Of a stretch of DNA of 64,000 bases, positions 46,596-54,973 are shown piece by piece. A model generated the notes under the pieces. The model did no database searches. It had not been told where the DNA came from and worked only from the letters and a program-made list of their open reading frames with translations. This DNA is from Desulfotignum sp. GTDB taxonomy: Bacteria > Desulfobacterota > Desulfobacteria > Desulfobacterales > Desulfobacteraceae. Numbering within the stretch: the stretch's first letter is position 1; each line of letters starts with the position of its first letter. A program made the translations under genes and the position numbers. The stretch spans positions 308-64,307 of the forward strand of contig JAABSA010000002.1 of assembly GCA_011390635.1 (NCBI GenBank), written 5' to 3'.

Positions 46596-46614
46596 GATGC
46601 AATCCAAGTTTTAC

Positions 46615-46643
46615 TTGCATTCACAAAAGCAATTTGTTATATG
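46615..46643 (+). promoter_or_regulatory. rpsU promoter
   Basis: TTGCAT (46615-46620) and TATATG (46638-46643) are separated by exactly 17 bp, in the gap between adk and rpsU and 56 bp before the rpsU start. Together with the terminator after rpsU this suggests a short separate transcript. Confidence 0.55.
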
Positions 46644-46699
46644 AGCTGTTTATAAATATCTTTGCGTATTTAAATCCACAATGAAAGGGGCGATGTTTT

Positions 46700-46909
46700 T
46701 TGAAAGAAATTTCTGTCACAGTTATTGACAACGATGTTGAAAAAGCCTTGAGAATATTGAAGAAAAAAATCCAGAACGATGGTCTCTTCAAACGTCTCAA
46801 AGTGAAAAAGCATTTTGAGAAACCCTGTCAGTACAGAAGACGTAAAATGAGAGAAGCAATGAGAAGACAGAGAATTGCTGCATCAAAATCCCGCAGAAAA
46901 CGCAGATAA
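46700..46909 (+). CDS. rpsU: Ribosomal protein S21
   Basis: A 69-residue basic small-subunit protein that takes part in translation initiation. The VIDNDVEKALRILKKKIQNDGLFKRLK pattern (split by region) and FEKPCQYRRRKMREAMRRQ are typical of S21. The start is TTG at 46700, with AAAGGGG at 46684-46690; a nearby ATG at 46693 is out of frame. An intrinsic terminator follows directly. Confidence 0.95.
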   Translation: MKEISVTVIDNDVEKALRILKKKIQNDGLFKRLKVKKHFEKPCQYRRRKMREAMRRQRIAASKSRRKRR

Positions 46910-46921
46910 ACACCTTATATC

Positions 46922-46965
46922 ATCCCGGCAGTCCAGTTATGCACTATGGAATGCCGGGATTTTTA
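46922..46965 (+). terminator. Intrinsic terminator after rpsU
   Basis: ATCCCGGCA (46922-46930) pairs perfectly with TGCCGGGAT (46952-46960) and is followed by TTTT. It lies 12 bp after the rpsU stop. It also argues that folC begins at the ATG after it, at 46976, rather than at an ATG inside the hairpin. Confidence 0.85.
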
Positions 46966-46975
46966 TGTGCTGACA

Positions 46976-48295
46976 ATGGCTGTTACCTACCAGGAATGTC
47001 TTGAAAAGATTTACCAATTGGGTCGGTTCGGTATCAAACTGGAACTGGATACCATATGGAACATATTACATAACCTGGGCCATCCTGAAAAACAATTTCT
47101 TACGGTCCATGTTGCCGGTACCAACGGCAAAGGCTCCACCGCCACCTATATTGCATCCATTCTCCAGGCCGCCGGTTTCAAAACCGGCATCTACACATCC
47201 CCTCACCTGGTAACATTCAACGAAAGAATCTGTGTCAATGGACAGATGATCTCCGATGCAGATGTGGTGGCTGCTTATGAAGCTGTCAATGCTGCAGATT
47301 CAGGAGACAGAAAAGCCACTTTCTTTGAAATTGCCACGGCCATGGCTTTTACCCATTTTGCCGAACAGCATGTGGAGTGGGCAGTGATTGAAACCGGCAT
47401 GGGCGGACGGTTTGATGCCACCAATATCATTGTGCCCAAGGTCTGCGTAATCACCAATCTGTCCATTGAACATACCGAATATCTGGGCGGCACCATCCGG
47501 GCTCTGGCAACGGAAAAAGGCGGCATCATCAAGGAAAACACACCGGTGGTAACCGGCGTAACCCAGCCCTCGGGACTTGAAGTGCTCAAACAGTTCGCCC
47601 GGGAAAAATCTGCTGCCCTGTATCAATTCAGACATGATTTTTTTGTCCGGAAAAATGGTGGGAAATCCACTCTCACATACCGGGGTCTTAACCTGCACAT
47701 CCCGGATGTAAAAATGCCCCTGCCGGGTGACCACCAGAAGGAAAATATCAGCCTGGCCCTGGCCGCATGTGAGCTGATTTTTGACCACTGCGCCAAATGC
47801 AGCCAGTATGGCAAAACAGATCCCCGGTTCAGGCTCACCCCAGAACTTGCCAAAAAAGGGCTTGCCATGGCCAGGTGGCCGGGCAGGCTGGAAATCATCC
47901 GGCAAAAGCCCCTGGTCATTCTGGACGGGGCCCACAATCTCAAGGCAGCCCAGGTTCTGGGAAAATACCTGTCCACCACCCTGGCAGGTAAAAAATTGAC
48001 CCTGGTAGTTGGTATTTTGGATGACAAACCCTATGAGGCCATGCTCAAATACCTGCTGCCCGCAGCACACCGGGTGATCCTTACCCGGGCAAAGATCGAC
48101 CGCAGTCTTTCACCGGACCTTTTACAGGCTGCTGCAAAAAAAATCTTTACCGGTTCCATTCAGGTTGTGGAAGACGTGCCTGAAGCTGTAAATCTCGCAA
48201 TTTCAACCAGTTCCGATGAAGATGCCGTGTGCATTGCCGGCTCTTTGTATGTGGCAGGAGAGGCAAAAGAAAAATTTAATATGGATTTTATCTGA
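46976..48295 (+). CDS. folC: Bifunctional folylpolyglutamate/dihydrofolate synthase
   Basis: A 439-residue Mur-ligase-like enzyme that adds glutamate to (dihydro)folates. The P-loop VAGTNGKGSTATY, the SPHLVTFNERI segment, NLSIEHTEYLGGTI and DGAHNLKAAQVL in the C-terminal domain are conserved. I start at 46976 because the longer frame begins inside the rpsU terminator. One-carbon metabolism through folate is central in sulfate reducers that use the Wood-Ljungdahl pathway. Confidence 0.95.
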   Translation: MAVTYQECLEKIYQLGRFGIKLELDTIWNILHNLGHPEKQFLTVHVAGTNGKGSTATYIASILQAAGFKTGIYTSPHLVTFNERICVNGQMISDADVVAAYEAVNAADSGDRKATFFEIATAMAFTHFAEQHVEWAVIETGMGGRFDATNIIVPKVCVITNLSIEHTEYLGGTIRALATEKGGIIKENTPVVTGVTQPSGLEVLKQFAREKSAALYQFRHDFFVRKNGGKSTLTYRGLNLHIPDVKMPLPGDHQKENISLALAACELIFDHCAKCSQYGKTDPRFRLTPELAKKGLAMARWPGRLEIIRQKPLVILDGAHNLKAAQVLGKYLSTTLAGKKLTLVVGILDDKPYEAMLKYLLPAAHRVILTRAKIDRSLSPDLLQAAAKKIFTGSIQVVEDVPEAVNLAISTSSDEDAVCIAGSLYVAGEAKEKFNMDFI

Positions 48296-48324
48296 TAATC
48301 TGGTATAACAGCTATTGTTTTTAT

Positions 48325-48400
48325 GCGCCCGTAGTCCAGTGGATAAGACGTCAGCCTCCGAAGCTGAAAATCGCTGGTTCGATTCCAGCCGGGCGCACCA
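48325..48400 (+). tRNA. tRNA-Arg (anticodon CCG)
   Basis: A 76-nt gene. Acceptor strand GCGCCCG (48325-48331) pairs with CGGGCGC (48390-48396), with discriminator A and encoded CCA (48398-48400). The anticodon stem TCAGC/GCTGA closes a loop C-T-CCG-A-A, and the T arm has GGTTCGATTCC. Anticodon CCG reads CGG arginine codons. It lies between folC and the glycosyltransferase gene. Confidence 0.96.
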
Positions 48401-48412
48401 AACGCTTTTCCC

Positions 48413-49648
48413 ATGAAATCATCCCTTAAAATAGGTCTGCTCTCCTACAGGAGCAACCCCCATTGCGGGGGCCAGGGTGTGTATATCCGGCACCTGAGCC
48501 AGGCGCTTTGTGATCTGGGCCACCAGGTGGAAATCATTGCAGGCCCGCCTGATCCCCAGTTGAACGGCCATGGCAAACTGACCATGCTCAAGACTCTGGA
48601 TCTGTATAACCCCGACGACCTGTTCCGAACCCCGAAACTTGCCGAACTTACAGACATGATAAACCTGCTGGAATGGCTGGATGTGTCTGCCATGGGATAC
48701 CCTGAACCCTGGACTTTCGGCATGCGGGTGGTCCGCCATCTCAAGGGCAAAGAAGACCGGTATGATATCATCCATGATAACCAGAGCCTTTCCTATGGTC
48801 TTTTGTCTTTGATGAAAAAAGTGCCGGTCACGGCCACCATCCACCATCCCATGACCGTGGACCGCAGGCTTGCGGTCCAGAGCACCCGTTCGTTTATCAA
48901 AAAAATAAAAGCCCTGCGCTGGTATTCCTTTATCCACATGCAAAAACGGGTGGCCAGAAAACTCCCCCGGATTCTCACGGTGTCAGACATATCAAAAAAG
49001 GATATTTCAACGGAATTCCATATCCCGGAGACACGGTTTACCACCATTGCCAACGGCATCGATACCAGCAGTTTTTATCCCCTGGAAGGGGTGAGAAGAA
49101 TTCCCGGCCGCATCATTGTCACCAATTCTGCTGACACGCCCCTCAAAGGACTCTACCATCTGCTGCATGCCCTAAAAAACATTGTGAAAAAAGGATCGGT
49201 TTATCTGGTGGTCATCGGCACCCCCAAAAAAAACGGGGGCATTGAACGGCTGGTAAAACAGCTGGACCTGGGAAATCACATTGAATTTACCGGCCGTATC
49301 AGCCACCACCGGTTTGTCAGAGAATATGCCAAAGCCAGCATTGCTGTCGTTCCCTCTTTGTATGAAGGATTCGGCCTGCCCGTGGGAGAGGCCATGGCCT
49401 GCCGGATACCGGTAATCTGCACCACAGGCGGGGCTTTGCCCGAGGTGGCCGGAGATGCGGCAAAACTGGTCCCCCCCGGTGACAGCCCTGCCCTGGAAAA
49501 AGCGATCCTGGAGCTGCTGGATGATGCATCCCTGAGAGATACCCTGGCCCAAAAAGGCTATGAACGGGTATTGTCACAATTCACCTGGGAAGCCACGGCC
49601 CGCAAAACCGTGCAGGCATATCGGGAAATCATCCATGATTACCATTGA
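48413..49648 (+). CDS. Glycosyltransferase family 4 protein
   Basis: A 411-residue GT-B enzyme. The N-terminal glycine loop (CGGQGVYIRHL) binds the acceptor side, and the C-terminal domain has the E-x7-E element in EGFGLPVGEAMA, which contacts the sugar nucleotide. It is most like GT4 retaining transferases of lipopolysaccharide or exopolysaccharide assembly; acceptor and donor are not evident. It overlaps the methyltransferase gene by 14 bp, so the two are likely to act on the same glycan or lipid. Confidence 0.85.
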   Translation: MKSSLKIGLLSYRSNPHCGGQGVYIRHLSQALCDLGHQVEIIAGPPDPQLNGHGKLTMLKTLDLYNPDDLFRTPKLAELTDMINLLEWLDVSAMGYPEPWTFGMRVVRHLKGKEDRYDIIHDNQSLSYGLLSLMKKVPVTATIHHPMTVDRRLAVQSTRSFIKKIKALRWYSFIHMQKRVARKLPRILTVSDISKKDISTEFHIPETRFTTIANGIDTSSFYPLEGVRRIPGRIIVTNSADTPLKGLYHLLHALKNIVKKGSVYLVVIGTPKKNGGIERLVKQLDLGNHIEFTGRISHHRFVREYAKASIAVVPSLYEGFGLPVGEAMACRIPVICTTGGALPEVAGDAAKLVPPGDSPALEKAILELLDDASLRDTLAQKGYERVLSQFTWEATARKTVQAYREIIHDYH

Positions 49649-50345
49649 TTTCAGCCGGCTGGATATCCATCCCAAAGACCGGATCCTGGATATCGGATGC
49701 GGCGAGGGACGTCACCTGGTGCAGGCCTGCCGGCAGCAGGACACCTGGTGCATGGGGGGTGATTTTTTATATGACAACCTGAAATCCACCCAAAAAAAAC
49801 TGGCATTTCATCAGGCACTGGATGATCTTGCCTCTAAAAAATTTTATCTGTCCTGCATGGATGTCACTTGTCTGCCTTTTAAAGACAGCAGTTTTGATGC
49901 GGTGATCTGCTCTGAAGTGCTGGAACATATAGGAGATGATGATTCGGCAGTATCTGAACTGATCCGCGTCCTCAAGCCCGGCCGGATACTGGCGGTCAGT
50001 GTCCCAAGATTTTTGCCGGAAAAGATCTGCTGGCTTTTGTCTGATGCGTATCACACTGCTGAAATGGGACATGTGAGAATTTACCGCAAAACTGCGCTGG
50101 TACAAAAATTTTTGACAAAAAAAATGACGTTTCTGGGATCCCATTTTGCCCACAGCATCCACACCCCCTATTGGTGGCTGAAATGTCTGACAGGACCTGA
50201 CCGCACCGATATCGGTCTGGTGAATCTGTACCACAAACTGCTCGTATGGGAACTGATGCAAAAACCCGCATCTCTTTGTTTTGTGGACCAGCTGCTGAAC
50301 CCTGTTTTGGGAAAAAGCCTGGTACTCTATTTCAAAAAAATGTAA
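49635..50345 (+). CDS. Class I SAM-dependent methyltransferase
   Basis: A 236-residue enzyme with the SAM motif I ILDIGCGEGRHL (about residues 17-28), motif II/III segments and VICSEVLEHIGDD (the UbiE/UbiG-type post-II). The ATG at 49635 overlaps the glycosyltransferase stop by 14 bp; longer starts lie inside that gene. Substrate unknown; the overlap points to modification of the neighbour's product. Confidence 0.83.
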   Translation: MITIDFSRLDIHPKDRILDIGCGEGRHLVQACRQQDTWCMGGDFLYDNLKSTQKKLAFHQALDDLASKKFYLSCMDVTCLPFKDSSFDAVICSEVLEHIGDDDSAVSELIRVLKPGRILAVSVPRFLPEKICWLLSDAYHTAEMGHVRIYRKTALVQKFLTKKMTFLGSHFAHSIHTPYWWLKCLTGPDRTDIGLVNLYHKLLVWELMQKPASLCFVDQLLNPVLGKSLVLYFKKM

Positions 50346-50369
50346 ACTGACCACCAGAAGGAGAATCCA

Positions 50370-51389
50370 ATGATACGCTTTTATATGATACTGGCCGTCT
50401 GCCTTTTGCTTCCCATGATCCAGTCCTGTGCTACAGCAGTCAAAAAACCGGCAAAACACGACCCTCTGGTGGGAAAAATTCTGGATACCAGCTCCGGAGA
50501 AATGATTTCATTTTCCGCCCTCATGGATGAAATCATGGGCCATGATGTGATCTATCTGTCGGAAAAACACGACAACCCCATGCACCATGCCATTCAGCAC
50601 AGAATCATCCAGCATTTGGTGGAAACCGGCCGCTCTCCTGCCCTGGGGTTTGAATTTTTCGCGGTCCACGATACGCCGCTGCTTCTCAGTTTTATGGATT
50701 CGGGCAACCACCTGCACGGCAAAAAATACGATGCCATGATCGAAACCGATCTGCGCCGGCAGCTGAACTGGGACCAGCAGTCCGATCAGATGTGGGGATA
50801 TTATTTTGATCTGCTGACACGGGCAAAAGACAACAGTCTTATGGCGGCGGGCCTGGACCTGCCGGGTTCCCTTAAACGCCGCATTACCCGCAAGGGTATG
50901 GCAGGGATCACCGATTTTGAAAAAACGCTGATATTTTCTACAGACTTTGAAAATCTGGCATATGCTGAACACATGAAAGCTATTTTTGCGGCAGTGCACT
51001 GCGGCATGGGAGATGATGCCATGCGCAACAGGCTCTATGATACCTGGAAAGCCAGAAATGATACCATGGCCCGGTCGATTACACTTCTGGCAAAGGAAAC
51101 AGCAGGACCTGTAGTGGTAATTATCGGCAACGGACATACGGAATACGGACTTGGGGTTGTGGACCGGGTAAGATATCTGAATTTCGGCCTGTCCCAGGTC
51201 AACCTGGCCTTAACCGAGATCAGACACGATCCGGCGGATCATGGCGTTTATCTTGCGCCCCTGGACCTGGATGGATTCGCACCGGTACCCCCGGCCGATT
51301 ATATCTGGTTTACCCGGCGGGTGTCTTATGAAGATCCCTGCCGGGCATTCCGGGAAAAGCTGAAACAGATGAAAACCGACACAGATTGA
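50370..51389 (+). CDS. ChaN-family lipoprotein
   Basis: A 339-residue lipoprotein with lipobox IQSC (Cys20). The body has the ChaN/Tiki-type pattern: IYLSEKHDNPMHHAIQ with His-rich segment, ALGFEFFAV, IIGNGHTEYGLGV. ChaN of Campylobacter binds haem and belongs to a superfamily with TraB/Tiki peptidases. It is probably tethered to the outer membrane and may handle haem or iron. A ribosome site AAGGAGA precedes the ATG at 24 bp after the methyltransferase gene. Confidence 0.82.
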   Translation: MIRFYMILAVCLLLPMIQSCATAVKKPAKHDPLVGKILDTSSGEMISFSALMDEIMGHDVIYLSEKHDNPMHHAIQHRIIQHLVETGRSPALGFEFFAVHDTPLLLSFMDSGNHLHGKKYDAMIETDLRRQLNWDQQSDQMWGYYFDLLTRAKDNSLMAAGLDLPGSLKRRITRKGMAGITDFEKTLIFSTDFENLAYAEHMKAIFAAVHCGMGDDAMRNRLYDTWKARNDTMARSITLLAKETAGPVVVIIGNGHTEYGLGVVDRVRYLNFGLSQVNLALTEIRHDPADHGVYLAPLDLDGFAPVPPADYIWFTRRVSYEDPCRAFREKLKQMKTDTD

Positions 51390-51498
51390 TTGCCCCATGA
51401 CTGATCCGGCCGGACATCACGCAACAAATATCACGTAAATGAAATCAGTGCCATCCCGGGTGCAAGGAACCTGGCCGGGCATGCCGGGTTGTTGCAAT

Positions 51499-51957
51499 TT
51501 ATCCGATAAGATAGGTGCCTGTGCCGGTGGCAATACACAGGTCCTGGTGATTGGACAATGCCATTTTTGCCACCACGATGCGCGATCCGGCCCGGATAAT
51601 CCAGCTTTTACACACAAAGGCATCTCCTTTGCCCGGCCGCAGATAATCCACCCGCATATCAATGGTGGCTGACGATGTCAACCGCTTGTAAAGTCTGTCA
51701 GGAGATTCTTTTTCATGGTATTTGCCACAGGAGATAAGAGCGCTCAATCCGCCTGTCAGATCAATCACCGCAGCCGTCACCCCGCCGTGGAGAATACCGG
51801 CGGCGGAGTTGCCGATGAGTTCGGGCTTCATGGGAAAACGCACCACCGCATCCCCTGTTTCATAATCCAGACGGTCAATGGTAATGCCCAGCACCTTGTT
51901 AAAGGGCAGAGAATCCAGGTAATAGGATTTGATCTGTTCCAGGACCGTTTGTTTCAT
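51499..51957 (-). CDS. PaaI-type hotdog thioesterase
   Basis: A 152-residue hotdog-fold protein. The segment GNSAAGILHGGVTAAVIDLTGG is the PaaI/YbgC-type active region with a His-Gly-Gly turn, and the C-terminal strand pattern (SSATIDMRVDYLRPGKGD) fits. It probably hydrolyses a free CoA thioester (aromatic or medium chain). It follows the methyltransferase gene after 24 bp on the minus strand, at the end of the rnj-ftsK unit. Confidence 0.85.
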   Translation of the reverse strand: MKQTVLEQIKSYYLDSLPFNKVLGITIDRLDYETGDAVVRFPMKPELIGNSAAGILHGGVTAAVIDLTGGLSALISCGKYHEKESPDRLYKRLTSSATIDMRVDYLRPGKGDAFVCKSWIIRAGSRIVVAKMALSNHQDLCIATGTGTYLIG

Positions 51958-51981
51958 GGATTTTCCTTATATGCTGGTTGT

Positions 51982-52608
51982 TTATACAAGGATGTTCTGC
52001 TGCAACACCCCCAGGGTACGGGTCATGGGAAGTTCGGTATAATCGTTGGTCTGCAAGGCCATTTCATAGACCTGTCCGGGTGCCTGCCCTCCTTCGGCCG
52101 GGTCGAAAAAAATATCATGGATTACCAGAAATCCCTTTGCCATGATATGGGGAGCCCAGGTCAGAAAATCCTGGTATGCTGTGTCAAAAGAATGCCCGCC
52201 GTCAATGAAAACCATGGCCAAAGGGGTCTTCCACATTTTTCCGGCAGTGGCAGAGGAACAGACCATGGGAACAACATGCTCGGTCAATCCGGCCTTTTCC
52301 AGGGTGTCTTGAAAAAACGGCAGGGTATTCACACGCTTTGTTTTTTTATCATACAGATCCGGATCAAAAAACGCTTCTCCAGGCTGCTGTTCTTCAGATC
52401 CGGTGTGGTGGTCAATGGAAAAAAGCACCCCGTTTTTTTCCTTGCACGCCCAGCCGATGATGACGGCGGACCTGCCGCAATAGGAGCCGATTTCCAGAAT
52501 TGGTCCCATGGATGCGGCAGCCAGGGCCAGCTCATGGAGGCGCACCGCCTCCTCATCCGCCATAAATCCCTTGATGGTATGCAATAAATTAAAATCCATC
52601 TTCCGCAT
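51982..52608 (-). CDS. O-methyltransferase-like protein (Methyltransf_24 type)
   Basis: A 208-residue class I methyltransferase: motif I ILEIGSYCGRSAVII (about residues 37-51), the acidic loop FSIDHHTGSEE and VFIDGGHSFDTAYQD, which resembles cephalosporin hydroxylase/Methyltransf_24 proteins. Substrate unknown. The start overlaps ftsK by 20 bp; an in-frame ATG three codons later is possible. Confidence 0.78.
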   Translation of the reverse strand: MRKMDFNLLHTIKGFMADEEAVRLHELALAAASMGPILEIGSYCGRSAVIIGWACKEKNGVLFSIDHHTGSEEQQPGEAFFDPDLYDKKTKRVNTLPFFQDTLEKAGLTEHVVPMVCSSATAGKMWKTPLAMVFIDGGHSFDTAYQDFLTWAPHIMAKGFLVIHDIFFDPAEGGQAPGQVYEMALQTNDYTELPMTRTLGVLQQNILV

Positions 52609-54973
52609 AGTCTTTCACCAGAATTTCTCTGGGTTTGGTGCCGATCTGGGGGCCGATAATCCCCTCATGCTCCATGATTTCAATGAGCCGGGCCGCCCGG
52701 TTATACCCGATGCGCAGCCGTCTTTGCACATAGGAAATGGATGCCTGACCGGACTGGGTTACCACGGCCACTGCCTCATCATATTTTTCGTCATATTCAG
52801 ATTCATCAAATTCCTTGATCCCTTCGTCTGCATCGCCTTTGGTGACATTGTCATCATAATCCGGCTGTCTCTGCTCCTTGAGAAACCCTGTCACCTTAGC
52901 AATTTCCTTTTCAGAAATATACGCCCCCTGGATACGCATGAGCTTGCCGGTGCCCGGCGGACAGAACAGCATGTCCCCGTTGCCCAGAAGGCTTTCAGCC
53001 CCGCCCTGGTCCATGATGATCCGGCCGTCGATCTTGGAAGATACCTGAAAGGAAATTCTTGTGGGAAAATTGGCCTTGATTGTGCCGGTGAGTACATCGG
53101 CCGAAGGCCTCTGGGTGGCGATAATGATATGAATACCTGCTGCCCGGGCCATCTGGGCCAGGCGGGTCAGGGCAAATTCCACATCTTTGGATGCCACCAT
53201 CATCAAATCGGAAAGTTCATCCACAATGACCACGATATAGGGCAATTTTTCCAGCAACGCCGGTACAGCAGGACCCTTTTGCGGGCCGTTTGCCGCTTCA
53301 TCGGGCCGGGCCTGTTTTTTTACCCGGGCCTGGTTTTTTTCTTTCACCATGGCATTATACTGGGCAAGGTTCCGCAGTCCGTTTTCTTCCAGCAGTTCGT
53401 ACCGCCGTTCCATCTCTTTTACGGCCCAGAACAGGGCATTGGTGGCTTTTTTCATATCCGTTACCACCGGGGATATGAGATGGGGAATATCATTGTAGAC
53501 CGACAATTCAATGCGCTTGGGATCGATCATAACAAACTTGACCTCATCCGGGGTGGCCTTGTACAACAGGCTGATGATCATGGCATTGAGCCCCACACTC
53601 TTGCCTGTGCCGGTGGCACCTGCGATGAGCAGATGGGGCATCTTGTCCATCTTGGTGATCACAGGCCGGCCCATGAGATCCTTGCCCAGCCCCAACGTAA
53701 GCATGGAATCAGACTGGATAAAATCTTTGGATGCGATCATCTCCCGCAGATTCACCATTTCCCGCTCATCATTGGGAATCTCAATGCCCACCACATCCCG
53801 GCCCGGGATAGGTGCCACGATGCGGATGCTTACCGCACTCAGTGCCAGGGCCAGATCATCGGAAAGCCCGGTGATTTTAGACAATTTTATGCCGGGAGCC
53901 GGCCGGTATTCAAAGGTGGTGATCACAGGACCCGGCAGGATCTCTACAACATCCCCCTTGACATTGAAATCATTGAGCTTTGTTTCCAGTATTCTGGCCT
54001 TGTTCTGCAGTTTTTCCGTATCGATTTCCCGTTTGATTTTGATTTTTTCTTCCAGAAAATGAATCGGCGGCAGTGTAAAGGTCTGTGTCTCTCGAATATC
54101 GTTCAGCACCATATCTGAAACATATTCTGTATCATCAATTTCAGGGGCCACAATGGCAGGGGCAAACAAATCATCCAGTGCAGCAGGGTGGTCTTCAGGT
54201 GAATCCAAATCAGAAGAACCATGGGGTTTCCGGCTGGATAATCTCCGACCGGACAGGCCCTGCTCCGGGGGATCTGCTTCATTGTTCTGCCAGGTTGCCG
54301 GCAGTTTTTTTTCGAACATGGGCCGGGACAGATCAGGATCACCGTATTCGTCATTGATGCCGGACCGTCTGGCTTTCCATTGGGTTACCAGGTGTCCCAG
54401 ATACTGTATAAATTCTTTGAGATCTTCTGCTATGGAGGTCCTCAGATCCAAGATCTTTTTTTGGACAAACAGAACCAGGGACACCATGGAGATCCCTGTG
54501 GTAAGGATAAACCCAATAATGGAAAAAAACAAAAGGATAATGATGCATCCGGCGATATTGGCATATGTGAGCAAAAATCCGGTCACAGCCGTGCCAAGAA
54601 AGCCGCCTGCCGGTATCAGGGTATTGGAAACCGCATAGGCATCCTTGAACAGAAAAAACCCGGCACCGGTGCAGACCATCAAAATCATCCCCCCTGCGAT
54701 GGTAAGCCAGATAATTTTTAATGGTTTTTCCTTTACATACCAAAGGGTGAGCAAAGACAGAATCACCGGCACCCAGAAAGCGCCGATGCCGAATAAAAAG
54801 ATGAAAAATCCGGCCACATGGGCGCCCATGAGGCCAAACTGGTTATGAACGGTATCCGGTATCACCAGAAAATTATGGCCCGGGGCAGGATCCATAGCAT
54901 GAAAGGAAAACAGGCTGACCGCGGTCAGGATGATCAAAAACAGCAGCAGCAATGAGGTCAGTTCTTTTTTCAT
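52589..54973 (-). CDS. ftsK: DNA translocase FtsK
   Basis: A 794-residue protein. The N-terminal part has four membrane helices (to about residue 165), then a short linker (to about 290), and the motor domain with Walker A GATGTGKSVGLN at about 445-456 and Walker B IVVIVDELSDLMM. The C-terminal winged-helix gamma domain (QASISYVQRRLRIGYNRAARLIE) recognises KOPS and activates XerCD. It pumps DNA through the septum at division. It overlaps rnj by 4 bp. Confidence 0.97.
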   Translation of the reverse strand: MKKELTSLLLLFLIILTAVSLFSFHAMDPAPGHNFLVIPDTVHNQFGLMGAHVAGFFIFLFGIGAFWVPVILSLLTLWYVKEKPLKIIWLTIAGGMILMVCTGAGFFLFKDAYAVSNTLIPAGGFLGTAVTGFLLTYANIAGCIIILLFFSIIGFILTTGISMVSLVLFVQKKILDLRTSIAEDLKEFIQYLGHLVTQWKARRSGINDEYGDPDLSRPMFEKKLPATWQNNEADPPEQGLSGRRLSSRKPHGSSDLDSPEDHPAALDDLFAPAIVAPEIDDTEYVSDMVLNDIRETQTFTLPPIHFLEEKIKIKREIDTEKLQNKARILETKLNDFNVKGDVVEILPGPVITTFEYRPAPGIKLSKITGLSDDLALALSAVSIRIVAPIPGRDVVGIEIPNDEREMVNLREMIASKDFIQSDSMLTLGLGKDLMGRPVITKMDKMPHLLIAGATGTGKSVGLNAMIISLLYKATPDEVKFVMIDPKRIELSVYNDIPHLISPVVTDMKKATNALFWAVKEMERRYELLEENGLRNLAQYNAMVKEKNQARVKKQARPDEAANGPQKGPAVPALLEKLPYIVVIVDELSDLMMVASKDVEFALTRLAQMARAAGIHIIIATQRPSADVLTGTIKANFPTRISFQVSSKIDGRIIMDQGGAESLLGNGDMLFCPPGTGKLMRIQGAYISEKEIAKVTGFLKEQRQPDYDDNVTKGDADEGIKEFDESEYDEKYDEAVAVVTQSGQASISYVQRRLRIGYNRAARLIEIMEHEGIIGPQIGTKPREILVKDYAEDGF

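Noticed and set aside
48160-48414. A short minus-strand frame containing GAPGWNRTSDFQL-type residues
   Set aside because: It is the translation of the tRNA-Arg(CCG) gene in reverse.
52508-54118. A 536-codon plus-strand open frame opposite ftsK
   Set aside because: Antisense shadow of ftsK; no family features and no ribosome site of note.
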